Source: Pleurotus djamor (Eukaryota > Basidiomycota > Agaricomycetes > Agaricales > Pleurotaceae). From it: 64,000 bases of DNA. This document shows, piece after piece, positions 1-10,397 of this stretch. The translations under genes were made by a program, and so were the position numbers. Numbering within the stretch: the stretch's first letter is position 1; each line of letters begins with the position of its first letter. The notes beneath the pieces are model-generated. The model was not told the origin of the DNA. It searched no databases and saw only the letters and a program-made list of their open reading frames with translations. The stretch covers positions 38,931-102,930 of the forward strand of contig JAPEVF010000121.1 of the NCBI GenBank assembly GCA_029747585.1. Reading direction: 5' to 3'.

Positions 1-3000
1 CTGCTTTCCGTCATCCATCAGATCTACGCAGAAATTGTTGGTTCCTGTGCTTGGGACCCCAATGGCTGGTTTGTCGACTATCACTATCAGTGACATCCTA
101 TCCTTGACTGATTACCCTTGCTTTGACAGCCCGATCACGCAGCAAAACTACATCGATTTTTACTACAGTACTCTGTCTTTGATCAACACTGGGAATTGGC
201 CCGCGTAATCCCTCTTCATTTCTTCCTTATGCATGAGCTCATCCCCGTGCTAGTAATGTTGGTGTTGTCACCGGATTCTGGAGCCCAATACTCTCCTGGG
301 CTGCAACTGGAACCACGATCCCATACACAAAGTCAGTATCAATGGCGTTCCAACTTATTTACCTATTTACTGATCGGTAACAGTTTCAACGACTGGTTGC
401 ATTTCTCATCTTTCCCTTCCGCTCCACCAACGGTGAGTCTTGCTATTCTACTGGCCAGGTAATCTACTTAGGCCTCTCCATGAGATCACCTATCAACCCC
501 CAGGTACTACCTATACCGCCGTCCCATGGAGTGTGTTCATTTCTAAGTATGACTGTCAGATATTTGCTTTGCTGACTCCATCTTGCAGATCCTAATCCTG
601 TGCCTACATCCGGAGCGACCTCTCAAACCTTTATTCGCTCTGCAACAACGGTTATCATAGCCATCCCCACAGTCACTGTGACGGTTACTGTGGGAGGCGC
701 TACCATCACAGTAGCCCCTGGAGGTACTCCTGTCAATGCATTGGTACCAACCGACGTTACCCAACCGGGTGCGGTTACGCCAACGTTCAGTATGTATCAT
801 TCGTTACAAGCGCGGTGCCCAAGACTAATCTTATATAGATTACAATCCAATACCTCCTCCCACAGCTTCGTCAGTGACCTTCGTGTCGGGCACGTGGACG
901 AGTATTGTAGCCGCTCCTACGGCCACTGACCAACCAGTCACTGTCAACGGTCCTCCAGATGACGGTGACGACGACGATGATAACGATTCATGGATTCTTG
1001 CGCTTGGTCTGCTGGGATTGTTTTTCATTGGGAGCATCCCATCTTCGGTCTCTGTCGTTGGCGCTACAACTCCTGCACCAACACCCCCTCCCGACTGGAC
1101 AGATCCAACTGATTGGGTCCCGCCCCCACCACCTCCTGGGGGCGGTAATAATGACCCCGACGATCCCGACGACGATGACGACGATGATGACGATGATGAT
1201 GATCCTGTCGTTTGCTTCAGCCTACTGCCGCCCTACACCCTCCCATATGATGGCGGAGGGCCTGAGGATCCTGAATTGCTTCGTCGGAGCCTTGACCTGG
1301 GAAACTACAAGAATATATCCGAACGCTCCACTCAGCTATTCAAACGAGCGACTAGACGTCAGTATCATTCACACACATGCAGCGACATTGCCTGATGTGT
1401 CAAATTTCTCTAGGTATCACTCTGGGTAATTGTGGCACCGTTTACCAGTTCACGGACTTCAATATGGGTGCTGCGACATGGTATACGCTTGACCCACTTG
1501 GCGGGCCCAATGCACCAAACTCCAATACGAATATTCAGGTCACGAATGGTGCCACACATGTAGCCAACGATGGCAAAGTCAGTGCGTATCATAAATACCC
1601 TGCCTTCATCCTTCGAATGACTTGGCTTACTATCTTTCATTTCAGAGGAGCATGTCTTTGAGTGAGTACCGGCGACTCCAATAGAGTTGAGTATACCTAC
1701 TTACTTTGGCTCCAAGGTTCCGGTTCATCAGGGACTTTATTGAGAACCAGTTCAACACGCAAGGAGGTGGTGGCGACTGCGCGTGGTAGGTTATCCTCAT
1801 GCTCTTCTTCTCTCTCGTAGTTGATGACATGTTTAGGCTTACCACTAACCTATGGAATTACAACCAACCCGACGGCCAACCTACCCACGTTCACCTCAGA
1901 AATGCGATCGACCATGTATGTCCACCCAATCTTCAACGAAAAACACATTTGATTCAAGTGCAATAGGTTGACAATTGCGTCTGGGTTGACGAACGTTGGT
2001 CTTCACTAGAATCTTAGATGATAATCTCTGACTGACGTTCTTCGTTTCAGCCATCAACAAAGGTTTGTTGGAGTCTTCGTGACCTAACGGTTTTTGACTC
2101 TGACTCGTAATTCACAGCGAAATCTTATGTGACCAATAACCAGAAAGGAAGCGCGAATGACCCCCCGCTTTCTGGCATAATTGATGGCCTAGCTGATCTC
2201 AATCCGTCAGCAAATGGATACCAAATAGAGATGCTCATCCGCGCATTCGGTATGTTGGGACAATGTGAGTGCTTTTGTTTGTTGTGCTCCTATGCAGATT
2301 CAACGTAATGCTCCCATCTAGACTTCACTTTGAACGCGAACGCGCTTGTCATTACGACCACTCGTATCCAAAACGCGCTCGCATTAATCACGCCCGCCAC
2401 ACCTGCGTACCCACCACTCGATGTCAGATTCAACAATTACTTCCGCAACCTCATGTCACAGTACTCCAACCGCATAACGTACGTCACATTACTCGTCGCA
2501 TTGAGTAGTCCAAAGTCACAGTGATTGTTAGCTCTCGTGGAGTGAACATGCTTGACTACTACCGCGCTCAAATAAATGATATTTTGCAAGACCAAATCGC
2601 AAACAACCCTCCTGGTAACCCAATCCCTACCGTACCTCAGTGTTGGCCAGTATATCACGATGGAACCGTGAGTTTTCCCTCGACCAAGCCGCGGCATTCT
2701 CTCAGCTTTGAGCCTTCAGATTCGTAACCGTCTTCAAGGTGGTGGAGTGAACTGGCAGGTAAATATTATCCTAACATATAGGTTCGACTTTGAACTTATG
2801 CTCCCTATCAGAACTTTGTGCCTCAAGCTATTGCCCACCCACCTTGCAATGTCGCAGGTCAAAGTGGCTCGTTCATTCTCTTCTATGATGCGAACTCAGG
2901 GCAGCCAATCACCTTTGTTGGCAATCCCGTCTTCCAGATTGCAGCTCTCGGCGGGGTGCGTCGCTATCAGTGTCTCTATGCGTTCTACCCTCTGATCAGC

Positions 3001-3394
3001 CGATTCTTAGACCTTCTTCGACCTATGGCTCCCCAGTGCCCCCGCCATCTACTACGATGTTGACCTGGCGCCACCGTATGGCCCTACCTGTAACGGAGTG
3101 CATTTCATTACACGGGCAGCCCCTGGCCAAACTGGGGCTGGCTTCCGACTGGCTACTTGGGACCAAGATTGTCCAGGTGGCGGTGGTCCTGGTCTTTCTA
3201 ATCTGCACGTCACCGACAACAACGGCAACCGGATGTTCTGCATGTTCAACAACTTTAATGACGGAACCCACACGTTCGCCATTGACTGTGGCCCTTCGCA
3301 GAACGTCGTGGAGGATTGCATAACTCATGTGAACGTGGTGGATGGTGTCGCCAATGGACGTGCATCTATACCTTTCATGCGCTTCCAAGGATAG
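1..3394 (+). CDS. Family A large secreted/membrane protein, copy 1 (5' end outside window)
   Basis: I do not recognise a named family. The reading frame is open from base 1 and continues through many short introns to a stop at 3392-3394. It aligns almost exon by exon with the gene at 23836-27986. Shared landmarks in order are SCAWDPNG, IDFYYSTL, SFNDWLHF (partly altered here), a Val/Thr-rich stretch (VTVTVTVGGATITVAPGG), a hydrophobic segment near 990-1050 (WILALGLLGLFFIGSI) that could span a membrane, a Pro-rich patch, a long Asp run near 1155-1203, then MGAATWYTLDP, RFNNYFRNLMSQYSNRIT and the C-terminal end IPFMRFQG. The protein is probably over 1000 residues when complete. The N-terminus is missing, so a signal peptide is inferred only from copy 2. 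It is likely a surface or secreted protein; no catalytic motif is evident. Confidence 0.75.
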
Positions 3395-4095
3395 ATAATA
3401 CATATTTTCCGTTAGCAAACCAAGGTCACAGAACTTCATGTAATAATTTTAATTATTTCCGTTATCATTCTACCTCCCTAGAATGTGTTTGTTCCTATCT
3501 CTGAAAAGCTTGACTGAAGCTGCAAATTGGGAAGCGAGGTTGAGGCATCGCGGCTTGGAGAGGCATAGGCCAAGAAGTCAAAATCTCTGAACTAGGAAGT
3601 AAGTGGAGGGCCTCGTGGCGCTTATGAAAGCCTTCAAAGGTACTTATGCTTCAAATCAAGTTTACAGAGAAGTTGTTGAAAAGAAGGCTCAAGACGCTGT
3701 ATTCGCACGTGCTAGCTTTGCTTCGATAAGCTCTGAAGGTTGTGATTTAAAGTCGATAATATAAGCTTGGAAGTGTTGATGGCCAGCTGGCACCAGTGAC
3801 GACAAACGGATGCGACATTGAAGGGCCATAAAGCATCGTGTCTGGGGCTTTTACCCGATAGGCGATGTCCACTGGGTAATTTGGATTCTACCGACTTAGA
3901 CTGAAGACAAAGGAGAGGANTTTTCGGGGGGGGGGGGTGAAACACTGGTGTTCGTGGTTCGGGAAACCTTCGTGCTGATTGAGATTTTATACTTGCTCCG
4001 CATCGATAGGAGAGGTATTTCGGTAAATCCCAAACAAATCAAAAACAAAATACGTAAGTCGTAGGTGGGTGCATGTAGACAAGTACACGATAATC
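3395..4095. other. Intergenic, convergent gene ends
   Basis: This 0.7 kb lies between the ends of family A copy 1 (+) and the VPS9 gene (-). I see no coding exon, tRNA or clear repeat. There is a run of eleven G next to an N at 3920, which looks like a base-calling problem at a homopolymer. Confidence 0.6.
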
Positions 4096-7000
4096 TTACT
4101 CAACAAATCCACCTGCAGCTCGTATCCCATTGACAAGACGTCGATAATCCTTCAGCAACTCTGCCACTTCCAAAATCTTCAAATCACCGTCACTACAACT
4201 CATGAATCTCTCATTGGGCGGTGCTAGTCGGAGTGAGCCAGCAGGAGAGGGTGGTCCAGAGTACACAGGGCTTTCCAATCGCTGAGAGCCGCTGGTATAG
4301 GAAGGTGGAAGTATTGAGGGTCGTCGTGACGGCGGTGATCCCTGCGTAGAAAATGATTGAGTCAGGGCCAAAGAAGGTGATAAGAAAGCGCCTACCTTCA
4401 GCGACCCCATACCAGACACAGAAGCCAACCTATCGGTCAAGCTCTTCCTCCCTGTCCCACTTCTACTCCGTCCATTCTTCTGCCTCTCACTCATCATACT
4501 CTCAAAGCTCCTTATGCTCCTCGCGTCGAACTCCTTCTTCAAGCTCCCACCACCCATAAGGATTGGCTCTCCATCTCCTTCCTCACCATCGTCGTCTTCA
4601 TCTTCACCGGAATCATCACCAGTATCATCCGTAACTGACGAAGACTCGTCGTCTGTCTGTTTAGCCGACTTGACAGACGCAGGCCTCGAAACAGGTAACA
4701 GCGGCTGTCCATTCTCTTCCTGTGCCAATTTACTCCTCGCTCCAGGAATCGGCAATGACGCCGCAATACTTGCTAGCGAGAACCCACTACTCTGTCTCCG
4801 CAACAACCCAAATCCTGCTCTACCACCAGCATGCGCTTCGTCGATAGGCGAAGGAATGGCGTTGATAGGTGATGGGTTGAGGGGGCTATTCGGGTTATTG
4901 GTGATGATAGACCGAAGAATGGTAAATGAGGAATCTACGACGCCAGTGATCACTTTATTCGCAGCGTCGACGCTTTGCCCGACTTTTCCGCGAATTTCTT
5001 CGAGACGTGCGATAGCTACTTCTGGTGTGGGAGGAGTTAAGACAGATGGGCTCCTCGGAACAGGTAAGGGCGTCAAGTCCGCAGTGCTATCATTCCAATC
5101 AATGTCGGGTCTCACTTCCAAAGGGAAAAAAACCACAAACCTCATGACCTTATTCGTATCACTCAATCCCAACGCAGCAAGATCCACATTCTCCAAAAAC
5201 TCAGCAACAGCCAACAGATTAATCAAGCAATAGCTTTCTTCCCCACCGATCGATTGATTCCTAAATCTTTGTGTGAAAAGTAGATGAGAGACGAGGTGTG
5301 GGGGGTTGGCTTTGACGACGGAGAAAATTATCATGGGGAGCAGGACGTCTCCAGACACGGGAGTTGGTGCTTTGCGTGGCTCGGGGGAGAACGATAGGCG
5401 GGCGGGTTCGTCCATCTTTGGAGGTGATGGAGGTAACGATGGTTGGGGAGTGGCGCCATCAGCAACTACGGTACTCGATGCCGGCGCGTCCTCCAACACT
5501 TCCTTATCCTCCGCTCCAGAGGGCGCATCGGCGTCAGACAGGATGATCTTTGGCGACATTTCAGCTGCCGCTGACTCCTCCGCTCCAGGTGTCGGTGTTG
5601 TAAGAGTTGAAGAGGGTTCTTGCACCAAGGGTAAAGGCGAATCAGTCACTGGTAGCCCAGTGATTGGTTTCTCGGTTATTGGTGTAGGGAGAGCCGAGGC
5701 AACTTTGGCTTCCTCTTGTGATTTTAACCGTATTGGAGGTAGTCTAGAAAGGCCGTCTATTTGACTGATCAAACCAGAGGGAGATGTAAAACGTGAATGT
5801 ACCCACCTACGACAATTTTATGAGCCGCAACGAGGACAGCAGCTTTATCCCCAGGTGACCGACACGCCACATCAAGCTGTGTAAGAGCTAGAAAAAGTCA
5901 TAAACATGCCGAAACAAGATATATCCGTCCTTGGACACTTACTTTCGCCGCAGGCTTTGACGACTAAATTCAACTCGGTGGACATATCACCAACAACGAT
6001 ATCAAGATGTTCCAAGCCAAGATCCAACATATTCAGCGCAGCAACACGCCCGGAAAGAGCTTCATCATGCGAAGCATCATCCGACGTAGGCTGCATGAAT
6101 ATCCTAAAATATGCACAACGTCAACATAACACGTTCATCATCGTTTTACCCAGAACAGAAACTTGAACTGACCTATCATAGAACAACGAACAAATCGTCC
6201 TCTCAATAGTCTCCATAATCTCCATGACCTTAGCCTCACTATCCACCTTCTGAGGCGTCGCTTCAGGCACACCCTGACTCTGACTCTGATCCTCCCTCTT
6301 CCGACTCAAAAACGGCGTACTCCCACCTCTCAAATCCTCCTCCAACGAAGCATAAAAATCCTGAAACCTCTCACACAGATCCTCCGGTGTCTCCTGTATC
6401 GGATTCACCACCAACATAGAAGACGAAGACGGCGACGCCCCAGGTGGTGTCCCCTCCACAACAACCTGCGGAGCCTTCTTCGCCTTCCTCGGCGAAGGAT
6501 TCCTCGACGCCTTAATCAACGGATAGAAATCCGCACTAAACTGATGTACACGTTCAATAACAGACGCGGGTATCCCCTGAAGGCTCTCCTTGAGTTCGGC
6601 CCTCAATGCCCTATTGATCTCCTTGCCGATATCCTTAAAGACGACTTTATGTGAGATCGCGAGCGCGGAGATTTCGGAAACATGGTCGGCATCGATGGAG
6701 GTGGGTGGGGGCGTTGGTGTAGGTGGGTTGGAGGGGTTTGGTGAGGGCGGTTGCTTGTGACCGAAGAGCGACGCGAAGGGGTTGGATAGTCGGGATACTG
6801 ATGCTGGAGCTGGGCGAGCGCCGGGACGAGGAGGTAATGGGGGTTTGGTCAGTGACGCCCGAGGGGGTAAAGATAGAGGTGATGAAGGTGATGAGATGGT
6901 GAACGAAGGGTAAGGACTTGGGCTAGATAATGCAAAATGATGAGGTAAAGGTGGAAGCGTGGCGAAAGATGTTGAACGTGTGGATGGAAACGCGATGTCA

Positions 7001-7736
7001 CGGAAGTGCTTTGTAGTTGGATGGATGGATGAACGGAATACTAAAGTCTGCCTAATATTTCGGGTTTGTTAGACATAGGCTGAACAGGATGAACGAGATA
7101 TTTACCCGTCTAAGTATCCTCGTAGGCCAGATAAGGTGACCACAGCCGACCTATCCCCTGGCTTCTCTTCGCGGTAGACGATGTGATCCTTCACGAAAGC
7201 AGGTGTGCATTTGGTACTGGGAACCGCTTGTTCAGTGGGCAGCAACAGCGTAGCCTATCAATCAAGTCACTTAGAGCCATGCAGAGTTACACATCCCGTC
7301 CGATACACACCTTTCCATTCGTAATCGCATTCCAAACCTCATTCCACTCCGGCCCATTATCCGCCTCCCCAACCAACGTATCCAAAATCAACCACCCAAC
7401 ACTCGTCGTATCCAACCCCATATTCTGCGCTGCAGCCTTCAGATTCATCAACTGGAGTTTACTCGTCGCATCTCCCTGGTGTTGATGTGGTGGTGAGGCG
7501 GTGACAACGGGGGATTGGACCGTCGTCCCGGTAGTTGTCGATGATGGAGATACACGTTGTCTAGGTGTGTACGGAACGTATGGTGAGCTGATTGTTGGGG
7601 TAGAGTTGGGGTCATGCTGGGGAGATGATGGCGCGAGGAGAGGGTGTGTCGTGAGGCTTTCGTGTGACGGCGTACGAGGAACGCGTCCTATAGACGTCGC
7701 GGGGAACAGAGCGTCCCGGTTGCTCGCCGTGCTCAT
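4096..7736 (-). CDS. VPS9-domain Rab5-type guanine nucleotide exchange factor
   Basis: VPS9 proteins activate Rab5/Vps21 GTPases on endosomes. The spliced protein starts MSTASNRDALFP at 7736 and runs through at least five introns. The N-terminal half is low complexity (Pro/Ser-rich) with a conserved-looking stretch AQNMGLDTTSVGWLILDTL. The middle is helical (IGKEINRALRAELKESLQG, then MLDLGLEHLD). The VPS9 core follows in the last large exon (4096-5772): DVLLPMIIFSVVKANPPHLV, LLFTQRF, then GGEESYCLINLLAVAEFL. After it come Ser-rich and acidic segments and a short conserved tail (VAELLKDYRRLVNGIRAAG). The segment near 4340-4395 has splice signals yet stays in frame, so it may be an intron or coding. 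The gene shares a 368-base divergent promoter region with eL37. Confidence 0.82.
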
Positions 7737-8104
7737 CGTTGTCTACAACGTCCGGCTAAGCCAATATAAAGCTCAGGGCTGGTCAAATGCTCGACCACCA
7801 GGATATCTGTGGGTTTGGGGTGTCGTTATTTCGTTCTCTAATATGTCTTCAGTCGCACGACCTAGCTTCCGTCGTGAATTTATGTTACGCCAGGTTTCTT
7901 GACACTTTGAACGATAAAAAACATTGAATCCCACGAAGAGATGTGATAAATGATGAGGCGGCCTTAGCAAAGTCAATGATATCGAGCGCCTAACTCAAGC
8001 GCTTCCTCCACGTGTCGAATTTCCCATGCACCGACTGCAAGGGTCCACCACACTACCCAAACGCCAAAAACCTCACCGACACCGACAAACCTCAAGACTC
8101 CAAG
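7737..8104. promoter_or_regulatory. Divergent promoter region, VPS9 gene / eL37
   Basis: These 368 bases separate two divergent start codons and must hold both promoters. A TATAAA-like sequence (AATATAAAGC) lies at about 7762-7771. No other element can be named with confidence. Confidence 0.5.
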
Positions 8105-8951
8105 ATGGTGAGTGTCCATTATGCCGCTTTTATGCTCGAGAGGGTGTCTTTGATGCTGTGGGATGCTGTTCGGACGGATTGGATGTGGCCAGGAGTATAG
8201 AATTGGGTGGATTAGAGAGGATCAACTTGGATGAGGTTTTCGGAGGGGTTAGTAGTGTGATGTTGTCGTTGGGTGATTTGGAGTGTCGTCTACGAGCTAG
8301 TTGGAATGGCTGGGGCGAGGGCATTGGATTTGTGCTGCATCTCCCATATCTTCCTTCTGAATGTCCTCTCGATCCAGTAACTGACTTATTTTGTTCCTAG
8401 ACGAAAGGTTAGTCTCACAAAAGCTCATCAATCTGTTTCGTCCCAGATCACTCATCGTGACCTCCCCTTCTTCGCCCTCGATGAATAGGAACATCGTCCT
8501 TCGGGTGAGTTCCCTTCTACACATATTGCAGAATTCACGTCTCTAATGAGTGGAATTCTCTATGCAGTAAGAGACACACCAAATCGCACACTCTGTGCCG
8601 CCGCTGCGGCAACCGTGCCTTCCACAGACAACACAAAAGTACGATAATATCTGTGTTATCTTAGTGTTCAAGGGCTGATCAGTGCTCGACTAGCTTGCGG
8701 TCAATGCGGGTATCCCTCTGCCAAGTTGCGCTCGTATGAGTGGGGACAGAAGGCCAAACGCAGAAAGACCACTGGAACTGGTCGTATGAGATACTTGAAG
8801 GATGTCTCAAGGAGATTCAAAAACGGATTCCGGTTCGTCTTTCTCGTCCCTCGCTTCGATAGAAAATCCCGCGATTTTAAAGCCTGTTTTCATTTCATCT
8901 AGAGAGAACACCGTAGCGAAGAAGCGGACCAAAGCTACGACGGAGGCTTGA
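8105..8951 (+). CDS. RPL37: 60S ribosomal protein eL37 (L37)
   Basis: This is a structural component of the large ribosomal subunit that binds rRNA through a zinc ribbon. Six coding exons splice to 94 residues, normal for the family: 8105-8107, 8401-8407, 8489-8504, 8568-8638, 8694-8832 and 8903-8951. The protein reads [19 protein letters not shown] and contains the Cys4 zinc-binding set CRRC (19-22) and CGQC (34-37), then [20 protein letters not shown] and a basic tail ending [10 protein letters not shown]. The first coding exon is the ATG alone, followed by a 293-base intron, long for this window. All splice sites are GT-AG and every junction keeps frame. The many small exons are typical of basidiomycete ribosomal protein genes. 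Confidence 0.96.
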
Positions 8952-9542
8952 AGTCCAGGATTTGATGTCAACATACACACATAACCATAACATCGAAGTG
9001 CCTCCTTCCAGGGCATGCTTCTTTCCTCGTCCGTGTCCCAATTATGTACCCATGCATAGGTCGCCAACCCCAGCAGCTGAAAATGTCTATCCATGCCTCA
9101 TGCTCATTCTCCTCTCATCCCGATTGGTGGTGTGAAATTTGAATTATGTAATCAAATAACCAAGAAATCGAACAATGACATTGCAAGAAAAAGGTCAATC
9201 TGGCACAACCAAGTAGCAACCCCAGTCTCCCAGGAGCTACTGTACGAGTAGGAACACAATCGGGCAGACCAGATTGATGCCATGACCAAATTCTAGGATA
9301 GGGGAATGAGCTCCTGACTCCTAGCGCCTCTCATCTACGCACTTTTCCTAAAAATGGAAGGTTTCCCACGATCAGTGCAGGTGTCTTCAGGCGGAAAACT
9401 ACGTAAACATGCTTGCAACGCAGGAAAAAAGTGACGTGTCGCTGTCCTTGTTGGATTGGGTAAATGGTAAATTCCGCAGCCAATGATTCAGGGGAGCATC
9501 GAGGGCGCCAAGGTGATAAAGATTGATGCATGGAGCATGACT

Positions 9543-9551
9543 ATCTGATAA
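9543..9551 (+). promoter_or_regulatory. Candidate iron-GATA factor binding site ATCTGATAA
   Basis: The sequence ATCTGATAA matches the extended consensus ATCWGATAA reported for the fungal siderophore-repressor GATA factors (Urbs1, SreA, Fep1). It lies about 850 bases upstream of a gene of that same family, which suggests autoregulation. This is inference; eL37 is the other neighbour. Confidence 0.5.
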
Positions 9552-10218
9552 GATCATCTGACGACAAGGCGGTGCCGTAACGCTTTGCTTGGTATGGACA
9601 AAGTATGCAGAAAGTCGATGGATAAAGGTAGACCAAGACAGAACGGGAAGACGACTGTCCTCCTGTCAGAGAGAAACCACGGAGAAGCAGTATGATTGTG
9701 GGAGCAGCCGAGTTATCTAGCCGAGGAAAAGATCGGAGACGCCTAACGGGCATGACAAGCCTGGGATATCAACAAGTTTATGTACAGGATCATGATTTGG
9801 ATGTTTCAGTAGGGACATAGGTTTATCTTCCGCGTTTAGCACCGACGGAAGCAGATAAAATTTTTCTGGTGAGCGTGCGATGATAGGCGATGATACGCTG
9901 CAGGAATTTTTTTGAGGTTGTAGGGGTTATGGTAACGTGGTGCTGGCGGCACGTCTCTCAGGGATTGCTATTGACGCCCCTGCAGGTAGANGGGGGGCCC
10001 TCGATTTCGGGGGATCGTTTTCTTTNCAGCACATAGCGCTTGGATGAGATAAATCCAACGATGAACTGGCCGCTGGGTCGAGAATAGGGCGCCGAGGTCG
10101 AGGTTGATGCTGGCGCGCTGAGGCCATGGGCGGAAGGACTTAGCTAATGTACCGTGGGAGATAGATATGGGTGCGGCGTTTGGCGATGAGCAAATGAACG
10201 GTCGGCGATTGGATGGGA

Positions 10219-10226
10219 TATAAATA
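10219..10226 (+). promoter_or_regulatory. TATA box (TATAAATA) of the GATA factor gene
   Basis: TATAAATA lies 172 bases upstream of the ATG. A pyrimidine-rich stretch from about 10250, typical of fungal transcription starts and leaders, follows it. Confidence 0.6.
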
Positions 10227-10332
10227 TTTGGCCGAGTTCTGTTATCTTGTCTCACATTTGCCTTTTCCTTTTACTCATCATTTCCAAGTCCCCCCCTTCT
10301 CCTCCTCGTACCACCACCACTCATCTGCCTCT

Positions 10333-10342
10333 TTATCTTATC
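10333..10342 (-). promoter_or_regulatory. Tandem GATAA motifs in the 5' leader region
   Basis: TTATCTTATC holds two GATAA core motifs on the minus strand, with a further TTATC at 10242-10246. They lie between the TATA box and the ATG, so they may be in the transcribed leader. They fit autoregulation by a GATA protein, but the core motif is short and common. Confidence 0.35.
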
Positions 10343-10397
10343 AGCAACCCATTCATTTCGTGTTGCCCATCCGTTTCCTGCAAAACTCGCCGCCACC

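Larger units (their letters stand above)
8952..10397. other. Intergenic, upstream region of the GATA factor
   Basis: About 1.4 kb lies between eL37 and the GATA factor. I see no coding exon. It contains several GATA-type motifs, including a strong site at 9543-9551, and a TATA box at 10219. Two Ns at 9991 and 10026 sit beside homopolymers. Confidence 0.55.

Noticed and set aside
8108..8400. Possible snoRNA in the long first intron of eL37
   Set aside because: No convincing C box/D box pair with a terminal stem, nor H/ACA arrangement, could be found by eye.
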